A model generated the notes under the pieces. The model saw only the letters and a program-made list of their open reading frames with translations. It did not search any database and was not told where the DNA came from. The position numbers were made by a program, and so were the translations under genes. A DNA stretch of 34,908 bases. It comes from Acetobacter cerevisiae. Lineage in GTDB: Bacteria; Pseudomonadota; Alphaproteobacteria; Acetobacterales; Acetobacteraceae. Location: assembly GCF_001580535.1 (NCBI RefSeq), contig NZ_LHZA01000128.1, positions 1 through 34,908 on the forward strand, read 5' to 3'. Below are positions 26,073-34,488 of this stretch, piece by piece (position 1 is the stretch's first letter; each line of letters starts with the position of its first letter).

Positions 26073-26783
26073 CTATGCTGCGGTGGTAGCAGGCTGATGA
26101 GAAGGGCGGAAGGCGGCTGCCTGCCACAGCCGGGCTGCGTGATGCGCAATGGCGCGCAGGCGGGGGTCTGGCTGATGCTGCACAAGGGCTTCCAGAGCCT
26201 TGAAAATATCGCTGAATCCTTCTTCCAAAGCGCGGGAAAACCATTTTATGGCGGGCTCAATCCGGCCCGATGATAAATCATAACGACCAAGGTTGAGATA
26301 CCCCCAGCAATCCCCGGACTGTGCGGCGGCCAGAAAAAAGTCATACGCCTTGTCCGGGCCACATTCCGGGAGGGCGTCGCTTTCCGCAATCAGACCAAGC
26401 ATATTGAAAGATTTGGAAATACCTTTCTGGGAAGAAGAAACATACAGATGATACGCCTTTCTGATGTTGCGCGGCACACCCTCACCAGCCAGATAAAGGT
26501 CCGCGAGGTTGAACATGGCCCATCCATCACCTTCGGCGGCAGCCTGTCTGAAATAGGCGCTTGCTGCTGCCGGGTTGCGCGGCACGCCCCAGCCGCGCTC
26601 ATAGGCGCGGCCCAGCATGTTCAGAGCACGCGGGTCCCCGGAGCGGGATGCGACTTCAAACATGCTGAAGGCTTGAGAATATTTCCCCTTATCCAGAAAG
26701 ATCTGGCCTAAAAGCAACTGCATGGTGACAGGTGAGAGAGGGGCACTCTTCTCCGTTGTGCTTTCAGGCAGAACTACTGTCAT
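26073..26783 (-). CDS. Sel1-repeat protein
   Basis: 236 residues built of Sel1-like (TPR-type) repeats between about residues 20 and 200, for example ALNMLGRAYERGWGVPRN and AMFNLADLYLAGEGVPRN with the LG..Y..G.GV..N core. There is no signal peptide, so a cytoplasmic adaptor is likely. Sel1-repeat proteins are often found between a Fiu/PiuA-type receptor and PiuC, exactly the order here. It starts 4 bases after the receptor stop, with no Shine-Dalgarno sequence, so translation probably depends on coupling. Function unknown. Confidence 0.85.
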   Translation of the reverse strand: MTVVLPESTTEKSAPLSPVTMQLLLGQIFLDKGKYSQAFSMFEVASRSGDPRALNMLGRAYERGWGVPRNPAAASAYFRQAAAEGDGWAMFNLADLYLAGEGVPRNIRKAYHLYVSSSQKGISKSFNMLGLIAESDALPECGPDKAYDFFLAAAQSGDCWGYLNLGRYDLSSGRIEPAIKWFSRALEEGFSDIFKALEALVQHQPDPRLRAIAHHAARLWQAAAFRPSHQPATTAA

Positions 26784-26787
26784 AAGG

Positions 26788-29097
26788 TTAGAATGTCACG
26801 CCAACGTTGCCGATGAAATATCGCCCGGGAGCCGGAACCACGCGGGAGCCGGAGAAGGAGGACCCATAGTTCAGGCGATTAGTAATGTTATTGGCGTTGA
26901 AGGACACACGATAATGTTTGAGATCCCAGGACACCATGCCGTTCAGAACAAAATTGTGTGGAATGCGCCCGGTGTTGGTCGTGCTGGGGCCACCCCAGTA
27001 AGCGGAGGAATATTGTGCGCCGCCACCGATTTTCAGAGTGCCCCATTCGGGGTTTAAAATAAGGTGGGAGAGGTCATAGGAACTCCAGACAGACATGGAG
27101 TTATCGGGCACCTGCGGTGCGGTCTTGCCATTATCGCCAGTTGCGCTGTGGGTCACAATTCCGTCCATGTAGGAGTAGGATGCAAAAACCTGCCAGTTTT
27201 GAGTGATTTTGCCAGTCGCACTTAGTTCCACACCCCGAATGCGGCGACCGCTGCCTGAATCGATAAAGCCAGTTTGCATGTCACCATTAACATCATAATA
27301 GCGGGAATTGTTTTCACTAATCTGGAAGAACGCCACAGTTGTGCCAAGGCGTTTGTGGAAGAAGTCAGACTTGTTGCCCACTTCAAACAGGTCACTCCGT
27401 TGTGGGGAGAGATTCACGCCTTTCTGTGCAACGTCACCAGCCTGCGGCCTGACGGTAACCAGAGAGGAAACGTCTGTTCCAACCGGTTTATAGGACCGGG
27501 CAAACGTAAAGTAGAAGGAACTATTTTTAAAAGGCGCATACATAATGCTGGCGGAGGGGCTCCAGCGGTCAGACTTCTGCTCGGCCCGGCCCTGTTCTTC
27601 CGTGGTCCGTTTGTAATAGGTGCTGCTGAAGGAATCCCAGCGCCCCGTTCCAAACAGGGAAAGCTGTTTGGTTATCTGGATACGGTCGGAAAAAAACAAT
27701 CCCAGATCACGCGCGTTGGCATTGCCGTATCCGGAGTCCGGGAAGCTGACAGACGTGCCCGGAGAATTATAGCTTGGGTTGATGATAGTCTGATTGTTGC
27801 TGCGGTTGGTAAAGCTGCCCGGCCAGCGGGAATCACTGGCATAGTTGATGTCGACACCGGCTTTAATGTCATGATGCAGGAAGCCCGTCCTGAACTGTGA
27901 CCGTCCCATCAGGACATTTTGTACGCCCCAGCCTTCCTGCCGATACGCGGTGCCGCCGCCTGCGCCGTAGGGCAGGGCATAGTTCTGGCCAGAAAGGATA
28001 GCACTGGCACACGCACCGGAGCAGGAGGAAGGGGTTGTGGCGGTGTAATCACGATTATACAGGCTGAGCCGTGTATCATTGGTGATGGTCAGCCAGCGGG
28101 AGATTTCCGACTTCAGAGCAGACGTCAGGGTGTGGATGTTCGAGCGGTCAAAATCAAAGTTACGGGTATAGCTGGTGTTGCGGGGGACACCATATTCCGT
28201 GATCGGCCGGTAAATACCGTTCACCTGAATCATGCTGACGCCGTAATCCGGTTTGCTGTCACTGTTCAGCCATTGCCAGGTCAGATGCCAGGAGGTTTTG
28301 CTGCGAAGACCCACCCCGAAATCAACAGCCGCGCCATAGCGGTTGGAGGTGACATTGTTCCGGTCCACCACATCCTGCTTGTTGAACATGCCGTTTACGC
28401 GAATGGCCATGTCATCATTGATCTGGTAGTTGATATCCCCAACACCACGGAACAGCGGTCCACTGCCAAAAGACTGATCGTAGTTAAAGGCATTTCCCAG
28501 ATGTGCATGTTTCTGGCTCTGGTTGATTACGCCACCGACGTTCCCCGCACCAAAATACTCGCCTGATGGCCCCTTGATGACTTCCACGCTTTCCGTATTG
28601 AAAACATCGCGGGTATAGGTGCCAAAATCGCGCAGGCCGTCCGTATAGATATCCTGCCGGGCCTGCAGGCCGCGGATGCGGAACTGGTCCCCATTCAGGC
28701 CCCCGGCACCTTCCCCCGTGGAAAGTGTGATGCCGGGCACGTTGCTCAGCACCTGATCCAGCGTAAAGGCCCGCTGCTGCTTTATCAGCTCCTGCGGTAT
28801 AACCGTAATGGTCTGCGGCGTATCACGCACGGACCCGGGCATACGGGAAATATTGAGTGTCTGGCTGTTGGTATTGCCAGCGCTGTAAGACGCTGCGTCA
28901 GAATCGTCATGATGTCCGCCCACACGCACCGCTGGCAGTTTGATAGTGGTGTCGGTCGTCGCGGGCTGGAGGGGATGAGTTGTATCGTCTGCGTGGGCTT
29001 GTTCTGTAACACCCAGCCCGACTGACACACCTAAAGCTACAGCAAGCTGAAGGCCAATGCCTTGTGAGGGTGGAAGGGGCAACTCTGTCCGACTCAT
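26788..29097 (-). CDS. fiu: TonB-dependent catecholate siderophore receptor (Fiu type)
   Basis: 769 residues from this start. The signal region MSRTELPLPPSQG...GVTEQAHAD precedes a TonB-box-like IKLPAVRVGG. The plug has the siderophore-receptor signature RDTPQTITVIPQELIKQQRAFTLDQVL, IRGLQARQDIYTDGLRDFG and VEVIKGPSGEYFGAGNVGGVINQ; the barrel ends YFIGNVGVTF. This set matches Fiu-like receptors for monomeric catechol-iron complexes. ATG 29097 was chosen over 29259 because AGGAG lies 7 bases upstream and a signal peptide follows; the longer form would read through the promoter. A Fur-box-like sequence lies upstream, so iron repression is expected. Confidence 0.9.
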   Translation of the reverse strand: MSRTELPLPPSQGIGLQLAVALGVSVGLGVTEQAHADDTTHPLQPATTDTTIKLPAVRVGGHHDDSDAASYSAGNTNSQTLNISRMPGSVRDTPQTITVIPQELIKQQRAFTLDQVLSNVPGITLSTGEGAGGLNGDQFRIRGLQARQDIYTDGLRDFGTYTRDVFNTESVEVIKGPSGEYFGAGNVGGVINQSQKHAHLGNAFNYDQSFGSGPLFRGVGDINYQINDDMAIRVNGMFNKQDVVDRNNVTSNRYGAAVDFGVGLRSKTSWHLTWQWLNSDSKPDYGVSMIQVNGIYRPITEYGVPRNTSYTRNFDFDRSNIHTLTSALKSEISRWLTITNDTRLSLYNRDYTATTPSSCSGACASAILSGQNYALPYGAGGGTAYRQEGWGVQNVLMGRSQFRTGFLHHDIKAGVDINYASDSRWPGSFTNRSNNQTIINPSYNSPGTSVSFPDSGYGNANARDLGLFFSDRIQITKQLSLFGTGRWDSFSSTYYKRTTEEQGRAEQKSDRWSPSASIMYAPFKNSSFYFTFARSYKPVGTDVSSLVTVRPQAGDVAQKGVNLSPQRSDLFEVGNKSDFFHKRLGTTVAFFQISENNSRYYDVNGDMQTGFIDSGSGRRIRGVELSATGKITQNWQVFASYSYMDGIVTHSATGDNGKTAPQVPDNSMSVWSSYDLSHLILNPEWGTLKIGGGAQYSSAYWGGPSTTNTGRIPHNFVLNGMVSWDLKHYRVSFNANNITNRLNYGSSFSGSRVVPAPGRYFIGNVGVTF

Positions 29098-29184
29098 GCG
29101 TCGTGCTCCTGATGAACCATGCTGCCGGTTCGTATGGTGAAGATGAGAAATGCAGGCTTTTGATATGAGCGCAGGCACAAAGAT

Positions 29185-29203
29185 GCAAATGATTATCAAT
29201 AAC
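29185..29203 (-). promoter_or_regulatory. Fur-box-like site for the siderophore receptor operon
   Basis: GCAAATGATTATCAATAAC matches 14 of 19 positions of the Fur consensus GATAATGATAATCATTATC, with the core ATGAT.ATCA intact. It lies 88 bases before the receptor start. Fur or a related iron regulator would repress from here; binding is inferred. Confidence 0.65.
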
Positions 29204-29400
29204 GAAAATAGGCGTTTTCTGAGTGTGTGGCGCAGGTGCCACAGGGCGGGGGAGGGCACAAAAAAGTGAGTTTTTTGAAAGGGAAATAAAAATATTTGTT
29301 ATTTCAATAAGTTATATAGAAATTTTCAGTGGTAGGGATGTTCCTGCGACGTTGGCAGGCTTATGGCCCATGCCGACAGGACGCATATTTTTCTCTATAT

Positions 29401-29419
29401 GATAGTGATTCTCACTTGC
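29401..29419 (+). promoter_or_regulatory. Fur-box-like site for exbB-exbD-tonB
   Basis: GATAGTGATTCTCACTTGC matches 13 of 19 positions of the Fur consensus and keeps the dyad form. It overlaps a possible -10 hexamer TATGAT (29398-29403), an arrangement suited to repression. It lies about 120 bases before exbB. Confidence 0.55.
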
Positions 29420-29536
29420 ATGAGTGGGAAGGCCTTGTTATCGCTGGCCTGATTATCCCTGCTGGAAAAGCCGTTGTCCGGCCTTTTTCTGCACGGTTCC
29501 CCGCCTGACATCGTTGTAAACGCGCAGGATTCTTTA

Positions 29537-30292
29537 ATGCCCACATCACCCGCTTCCTTCGTGACTGCTGTCTCTCTTTCTCCATGGGAGATGTTTTTGA
29601 ACGCAGGCCCGGTTGTGCGCTGCGTGATGCTGCTTCTGGCCTTTGCCAGTCTGGTGACGTGGACAATTTTGATTGCAAAAACTGTAGAAATTTTCCGTTT
29701 GCGTCGCGAGCTTTCTCAGGCGGAAGAGAATCTGGAGCAGGCGGAAACGCTGGAACGGGGTGAGGGGCTTACGCAGGATTGTCGTATTGCCCGCACTCTT
29801 GTGGTGGCAGCGGAAACAGAGCGGATGCGCTCTGTCGATATCCCGGATGATGAAGACGGGCTGAAAGAGCGTATTGTCCTGCATCTGGAGCGGCTGGAAG
29901 CAGCAGAAGGTCGCCGCCTGCTGCGTGGCACCGGGCTGCTGGCCACCATTGGCGCGACGTCTCCGTTTATTGGCCTGTTTGGCACGGTGTGGGGCATCAT
30001 GTCCTCCTTCACCGGGATTGCTGCAGCTAAAGCGACCAGTCTGGCGGTTGTGGCGCCCGGTATTGCTGAGGCCCTTTTGGCCACTGCTCTGGGTCTGGTG
30101 GCGGCCATTCCTGCTGTAATTATCTACAATCATCTTGCCCGCCAGTCTGCCGGGTGCCGTGCGCAGGTGGCGGATATTACGTCGCTCATCATGCGTCTGG
30201 TCTCGCGGGATCTGGGGCGTCTGCGCTCCCAGCGCGCACGGGGCACCGTGGTGCGCTTTAGTCAGCGTGACCAGCAGGCCGTGGCGGAATAG
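29537..30292 (+). CDS. exbB: ExbB, TonB-system proton channel subunit
   Basis: 251 residues from this start. It has the MotA/TolQ/ExbB layout: a first membrane segment (about residues 25-48), a cytoplasmic region with the conserved LERLEAAEGRRLLRGTGLLATIGATSPFIGLFGTVWGIMSSF stretch, and two further membrane segments (GIAEALLATALGLVAAIPAVIIYN). With ExbD it forms the proton-driven motor that energises TonB. ATG 29537 has CAGGA 7 bases upstream; an upstream TTG at 29474 is unlikely. First gene of exbB-exbD-tonB. Confidence 0.95.
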   Translation: MPTSPASFVTAVSLSPWEMFLNAGPVVRCVMLLLAFASLVTWTILIAKTVEIFRLRRELSQAEENLEQAETLERGEGLTQDCRIARTLVVAAETERMRSVDIPDDEDGLKERIVLHLERLEAAEGRRLLRGTGLLATIGATSPFIGLFGTVWGIMSSFTGIAAAKATSLAVVAPGIAEALLATALGLVAAIPAVIIYNHLARQSAGCRAQVADITSLIMRLVSRDLGRLRSQRARGTVVRFSQRDQQAVAE

Positions 30293-30301
30293 GGGGCTGA
30301 T

Positions 30302-30748
30302 ATGGCCATTCGTATCCGGCATGCGGACGAGACGCTGAAGGAAACGCATGAGATCAACGTGACACCGTTTATTGATGTCATGTTGGTGCTGCTGGTCATT
30401 TTCATGGTCACAGCTCCGTTGACCACGGTGAATGTGCCGGTCGATCTGCCTTCCTCAACCGAAAAACCAGCCCCTCGCCCGGATGATCCGGTCTTCCTGA
30501 CCGTTAAAGCTGATCATGGTCTTGCTGTGGGAGAAGAGGCTATTGCTGCGGAGGCTCTGCCCACTGCGCTGGCAAATGTAACAAAAGGCAATAAGGACCA
30601 GCGTATTTTTCTGCGGGCGGACAAGAGTGTGGATTACGGCACGCTGATGGGCGTGATGGATAAGCTCCGTTCTGCCGGTTACCTCAAGGTCGCTCTGGTC
30701 AACCTGCAAGGGCAGGAGGAAGGGACCGCAGTCGGGGCCGCTCCATGA
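30302..30748 (+). CDS. exbD: ExbD, TonB-system motor subunit
   Basis: 148 residues. The cytoplasmic N-terminus leads into the single membrane helix with INVTPFIDVMLVLLVIFMV, which includes the conserved membrane Asp needed for proton use. The periplasmic domain (about residues 45-140) includes FLRADKSVDYGTLMGVMDKLR. It starts 9 bases after exbB and its TGA overlaps the ATG of tonB. Confidence 0.96.
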   Translation: MAIRIRHADETLKETHEINVTPFIDVMLVLLVIFMVTAPLTTVNVPVDLPSSTEKPAPRPDDPVFLTVKADHGLAVGEEAIAAEALPTALANVTKGNKDQRIFLRADKSVDYGTLMGVMDKLRSAGYLKVALVNLQGQEEGTAVGAAP

Positions 30749-31611
30749 GTGCAACCCTGACTGATGGGAGCGGCTCTGTCAGCACCCGCTCTGGCGCATT
30801 TGCCGTCTGGCGCGCGGAACAGATACGTCGCGCACGGAAGGACGAGCGGCGCCGCTGGGGTGTGTCCCTGCTGGTGGTGTTGGTCGTGACCGGCGGGGTC
30901 GTGGGGGCGGTGCTGCGTCTTCCTGCCGCGGCTGATGTGCCGGTTTCCGAACCGCCTCCCGCCGCGATTGCGATTGATCTCGCTCCCGAGCCCGTTTCCA
31001 CCCCGGCACCCGTTTCCGATGTGCCACCCGGTCCGCAGCAAACGCTTTCTACGCCGGACCCGGCACCAGAAGACCCGCCGAAGGTTTCCGCGCCCCCATC
31101 CCCCGCACCCAATCCCCCCGTTCCGGTGCCTAAGCCGGAAAAGCTGCATAAAGTTGTAAAGAAATCTAAACCCGCTCCGGTTTTGAAAAAGCCGGTTCCG
31201 GATAAAACACCGCCCGCGGACCAAACTACGGCTACCCCTGCGGCGGAAGCGCCTCCGGCCTTAAATCAGGCGGCTCCTGCGTCGGGGGCGTCGTCCTCAC
31301 ATGCGTCCCAGAGTCCGGCAACATGGCAGGGGGCGCTTCTGGCTCGTCTGGAACGGTATAAGCGCTACCCGGCAGAAGCTATGGCGGACCATCAGGAAGG
31401 CGTGCCCATGCTGCATTTCTCCATGGACCGCCATGGGCATGTGCTTTCGGCCCGTATCCAGCGTGGTTCCGGCCATACGTTGCTGGATAAGGAAGCACTG
31501 GCGCTGGTGCGGCGTGCAGAGCCGCTGCCCAGCCCGCCGGACAGCGTAGCGGGCGACCCGGTGGTGCTGACGGTGCCGATTGAATTTTATATGGAGCAGG
31601 AGAAGCATTGA
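30745..31611 (+). CDS. tonB: TonB energy transducer
   Basis: 288 residues. A cytoplasmic tail of about 37 residues precedes one membrane helix (WGVSLLVVLVVTGGVVGAVL). A long Pro/Ala/Lys-rich periplasmic spacer (about 65-185) is followed by a TonB C-terminal domain (about 195-288) with YPAEAMADHQEGVPMLHFSMDRHG and a PLPSPPD loop. It couples the ExbBD motor to outer membrane receptors, probably including the three in this window. The ATG overlaps the exbD stop. Confidence 0.94.
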   Translation: MSATLTDGSGSVSTRSGAFAVWRAEQIRRARKDERRRWGVSLLVVLVVTGGVVGAVLRLPAAADVPVSEPPPAAIAIDLAPEPVSTPAPVSDVPPGPQQTLSTPDPAPEDPPKVSAPPSPAPNPPVPVPKPEKLHKVVKKSKPAPVLKKPVPDKTPPADQTTATPAAEAPPALNQAAPASGASSSHASQSPATWQGALLARLERYKRYPAEAMADHQEGVPMLHFSMDRHGHVLSARIQRGSGHTLLDKEALALVRRAEPLPSPPDSVAGDPVVLTVPIEFYMEQEKH

Positions 31612-31741
31612 GGACGCAGGCGGCCTGATCGCCCACTCAATTCGGCGTCAGAGGTTGGAAGGGGATTCCTTCCGGGGGGAAGTGTCTGTAAAAGCACCTT
31701 TTAACCTGGGCACCCTGCCGCAACTGAGTGATCTGTTCCGT

Positions 31742-32374
31742 ATGCCAGCATCTCCTCCCCCGGTACGCCGTCGCACACAGGCTGACCGCAGTGCGACCAC
31801 ACGGACAAAAATCATTCAGGCGACCGTAGCTCTGCTGCAAACGCAGGGTTATGCCGCAACCACCATCCAGCGTATTGCCAAGGCGGCCGGGGTTAGTCTG
31901 GGGGCTTTGCAGCATCATTATCCGGCCAAGGCGCAGATCATGGCCATGGTGCTGCGGCATTATGCCCTTAAGCGTACACGGCTGTATCGCCCGGCTATGC
32001 AGCATAAAAGCGAGCCGGAACAGCGGGTGGACGCCATGCTGGAGGCCATGTGGACTCTGGTGACCGAAGGCCCGGACTTTATCGCCACAGTAGAAATTGA
32101 ACTCGCCCGGCGGAGTGACCCGGAACTGGCGGCGGCCACTGCACCTGTGCTGGCCCGCATTGATCAGTTCATGACACGCTGGCTTTTTGGCAGGGAGCGC
32201 GGCCAGCCAGATCCGCAATTTGTCACGCTGCGTCTGCTGAATTCCACGTTCTTACGGGGGGTCGCTATTGAGATTGCGCGTGGCACCCCCCTGAGTGATC
32301 TGAAAGAGGCGTATCAGATCTGGTGCGGGTTCTCTCGGGCGGAACTTCTGAAGATTGTTCAGGAAACACCGTGA
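31742..32374 (+). CDS. TetR-family transcriptional regulator
   Basis: About 210 residues from this start. The N-terminal TetR helix-turn-helix is clear: RTKIIQATVALLQTQGYAATTIQRIAKAAGVSLGALQHHYPAKAQIM. The C-terminal ligand domain is of normal size. Basic residues RRRTQADRS precede the DNA-binding domain. The start is not certain: no strong ribosome binding site lies before ATG 31742, and a GTG at 31682 after GGGGGGA is in frame. It follows tonB by 130 bases, and its targets could be itself or the adjacent M24-family gene. Confidence 0.85.
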   Translation: MPASPPPVRRRTQADRSATTRTKIIQATVALLQTQGYAATTIQRIAKAAGVSLGALQHHYPAKAQIMAMVLRHYALKRTRLYRPAMQHKSEPEQRVDAMLEAMWTLVTEGPDFIATVEIELARRSDPELAAATAPVLARIDQFMTRWLFGRERGQPDPQFVTLRLLNSTFLRGVAIEIARGTPLSDLKEAYQIWCGFSRAELLKIVQETP

Positions 32375-32396
32375 CGGCAGAAAGCCAATAAATGTC

Positions 32397-32426
32397 TTGA
32401 CGACTCATAAACAAGTAGGATGTATT
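32397..32426 (+). promoter_or_regulatory. Candidate promoter of the M24-family gene
   Basis: TTGACG (32397-32402) and TGTATT (32421-32426) form a -35/-10 pair with an 18-base spacer. Transcription would start near 32433, after the in-frame ATG at 32425, which supports a later translation start for the gene. Confidence 0.5.
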
Positions 32427-32496
32427 GTTTGTTATGAAAGCTTCCAGGGCGGCCTTCCTGTGGGAAGGGCGGTCTGAACGCCAGAAAGGGTATAAC

Positions 32497-33654
32497 GTGA
32501 CGATGCCATCTTTAACTGCTCATCAGGTTTCCAGTCAGGAAATTGCCGAACGGATCAAAAAAGTTCGGGAGAAGATGGAAAAAGCAGGCCTCTCTGCTTA
32601 CATCTCGTTCGACCCGGACAACGTTTATTATCTGACAAACTTTGCAAACTTTGTGCATGAGCGGCCATTTGTGCTGGTCATCACTCCGTCAGACCTCACC
32701 TTTGTTATTCCCCGGCTGGAAAGAGCGCATGTGGAGCGCCACAAGGTGGGGGATGGACTGAAGCTGGTGGACTATGCGGAATTTCCCGCGCTGCCCGGCA
32801 CCCGCTGGTCTGACCGCCTGAAGGATGTGCTGCCAGCACAGGGCACTATTGGGATTGAGGGCGCATGCCCGGCTTACCTGAGTGCTCTGGTCAGCAACCC
32901 GACACAGGTTTTGAATGTGATTAACGCCGTGCGGGAAGTGAAGTCTCCGCATGAAATTTCCCGTATCGCATGGACCTGTGATGTCATGACAAAGGCGTTC
33001 GGCATGATGCTGGGTGCGGTCAAAAACGGCACCATGGTGGCGCAGGCCATTGGAGGCGTCACACCGTATTTCTATCAGCGCTGCCTGACGGAAGCATCAA
33101 ACTACAACGTGATGTCCACCCACGCGGCCGGATTGATCCAGCCGCCCGCCTATACGGACGACCCCCATAATTTTTCCTGCCTGACCGCTCCGTGTGAGCC
33201 GGGCGGCCCGTTCCTCGGCCTGATTGCCGGGAAAATTAACGGGTATGGTGCAGAGATTGAGCGAACGTTCTTTTTAGAACACGTGCCAGAAGAAGCGCGT
33301 AAGCCTTTCGATACCATGATGGAAATGCGGCATAAGGCGTATTCCATGCTGAAGCCGGGCGCGATTGGTTCCGAAATTGACGCGGCTTGTCAGGCTATTG
33401 CGAAAAAAGCCGGGTATGACAGGCTATTGCACCGCACAGGGCACAGCTTTGGTGTGACCAATCATGAGGCACCCTTTCTGGCGATTGGTGAAGATAACGT
33501 TATTCAGCCGGGAATGTTGTTCAGTATTGAGCCGGGCATTTACATTCAGGGTAAAGGTGGTTTCCGCCATTCCGACACCGTGCTTGTAACGGAAACAGGT
33601 TACGAAATTCTGACAAAATATCCTCATGACAAAGAGGACCTGACCTTATCCTGA
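32497..33654 (+). CDS. M24/creatinase-fold (pita-bread) hydrolase with altered metal site
   Basis: About 385 residues. An N-terminal creatinase domain (IAERIKKVREKMEKAGLSAYI, NVYYLTNFANF) precedes the pita-bread domain (REVKSPHEISRI onward). GHSFG and NHEAP keep the catalytic His and Glu region, and SIEPGIY keeps one Glu ligand. The two Asp ligands of aminopeptidase P-type enzymes are replaced (LIAGKINGYGAEIERTFFL), and the last Glu is Ser (FRHSDTVLVTE). This resembles metal-free creatinase more than a metallopeptidase. Creatinase, an amidinohydrolase or an unusual Xaa-Pro dipeptidase are all possible. GTG 32497 has AAAGGG 6 bases upstream; ATG 32503 is the alternative. Confidence 0.85.
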   Translation: MTMPSLTAHQVSSQEIAERIKKVREKMEKAGLSAYISFDPDNVYYLTNFANFVHERPFVLVITPSDLTFVIPRLERAHVERHKVGDGLKLVDYAEFPALPGTRWSDRLKDVLPAQGTIGIEGACPAYLSALVSNPTQVLNVINAVREVKSPHEISRIAWTCDVMTKAFGMMLGAVKNGTMVAQAIGGVTPYFYQRCLTEASNYNVMSTHAAGLIQPPAYTDDPHNFSCLTAPCEPGGPFLGLIAGKINGYGAEIERTFFLEHVPEEARKPFDTMMEMRHKAYSMLKPGAIGSEIDAACQAIAKKAGYDRLLHRTGHSFGVTNHEAPFLAIGEDNVIQPGMLFSIEPGIYIQGKGGFRHSDTVLVTETGYEILTKYPHDKEDLTLS

Positions 33655-33767
33655 AAAGGAATAAAGGCAGGCCTGTAACGTGTCCGTGAAACACCCGCTC
33701 CTCTGTTCTGAGTTCAAGCGTTCCCTATATTTAAAAAGGATCGCACAGAGCAGAAGGAGCCAGAGGC

Positions 33768-34433
33768 ATGAAAATCGGTATTATTGGAGCAGGCCATATT
33801 GGCGGTACACTGGCCCGCAGGCTGGTGGCAGTTGGGCATGAGGTCAAAATTGCCAATTCACGCGGGCCACAAACATTGGTGGATGTGGCGCGCGAGAGTG
33901 GTGCAAAAGCCGTTACTGTTGCGGATGCCGTCAAAGACGTTGGGCTGATTATTGTCACCATTCCGGAAAAGAATATTCCGGTATTAGGGCGATCCGTCTT
34001 TGAGCATGTTCCTGCGGATGTTGTGATTGTAGATACCGGGAATTATTACCCGCGTGAGCGTGATGGCCGGATTGCTGCGATTGAAGAGGGTACGCCGGAA
34101 AGCGTGTGGATGTCCGGGCAGATTGGCCAACCTGTTATCAAGGTTTTCAATAACATATACGCGCAGCATCTTCTGGAAAACGGAAAGCCTCATGGAGCCG
34201 CTGGACGTATTGCATTGCCGGTGGCCGGCGATGATGCCGCTGCAAAAAAACAGGTGATGGCGCTTGTTGACCAGCTGGGGTTTGACCCGGTGGATGCCGG
34301 GAGCCTTGCAGACTCCTGGCGTCAGCAACCGGGAACGCCAGTCTATTGCGGGGATTTGGATGCCGCCGGTGTGCGCAAGGCTCTGGCAGAAGCGAGCCCA
34401 GTGCGCACTGAAGCATTTAAGGCGCAAACCTGA
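33768..34433 (+). CDS. NADPH-dependent F420-reductase-like oxidoreductase
   Basis: 221 residues. The N-terminal Rossmann motif is MKIGIIGAGHIGGTLARRL, with NSRGP after the second strand, as in NADP-binding members of the F420-dependent NADP reductase family (PF03807). The region VFNNIYAQHLLENGKP matches the family's central block. Members in bacteria without F420 have unknown substrates. AGAAGGAGCC precedes the ATG by about 7 bases, a strong ribosome binding site. It is a single gene followed by a perfect hairpin. Confidence 0.88.
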   Translation: MKIGIIGAGHIGGTLARRLVAVGHEVKIANSRGPQTLVDVARESGAKAVTVADAVKDVGLIIVTIPEKNIPVLGRSVFEHVPADVVIVDTGNYYPRERDGRIAAIEEGTPESVWMSGQIGQPVIKVFNNIYAQHLLENGKPHGAAGRIALPVAGDDAAAKKQVMALVDQLGFDPVDAGSLADSWRQQPGTPVYCGDLDAAGVRKALAEASPVRTEAFKAQT

Positions 34434-34445
34434 CACTCAGAACTG

Positions 34446-34471
34446 GTGGCAGGGAGGCGTATCCCTGCCAC
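34446..34471. terminator. Perfect 10-bp hairpin between convergent genes
   Basis: GTGGCAGGGA (34446-34455) and TCCCTGCCAC (34462-34471) pair without mismatch around a 6-base loop. It lies 12 bases after the oxidoreductase stop and 17 bases after the end of the convergent hydrolase gene. No T-run follows directly, so it may terminate weakly or protect 3' ends for both genes. Confidence 0.55.
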
Positions 34472-34488
34472 GCAGTATTGATAAGGCT

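Larger units (their letters stand above)
29098..29536. promoter_or_regulatory. Divergent promoter region, iron-regulated
   Basis: About 440 bases separate the receptor operon from exbB. They hold a Fur-box-like site near each gene and an AT-rich core (about 29270-29330). No further gene is supported; short frames here extend upstream of the chosen starts and lack ribosome binding sites. Confidence 0.6.

Noticed and set aside
29474-29536. Longer exbB beginning at TTG 29474
   Set aside because: The extra residues have no membrane or family motif, while ATG 29537 has a well-spaced ribosome binding site.
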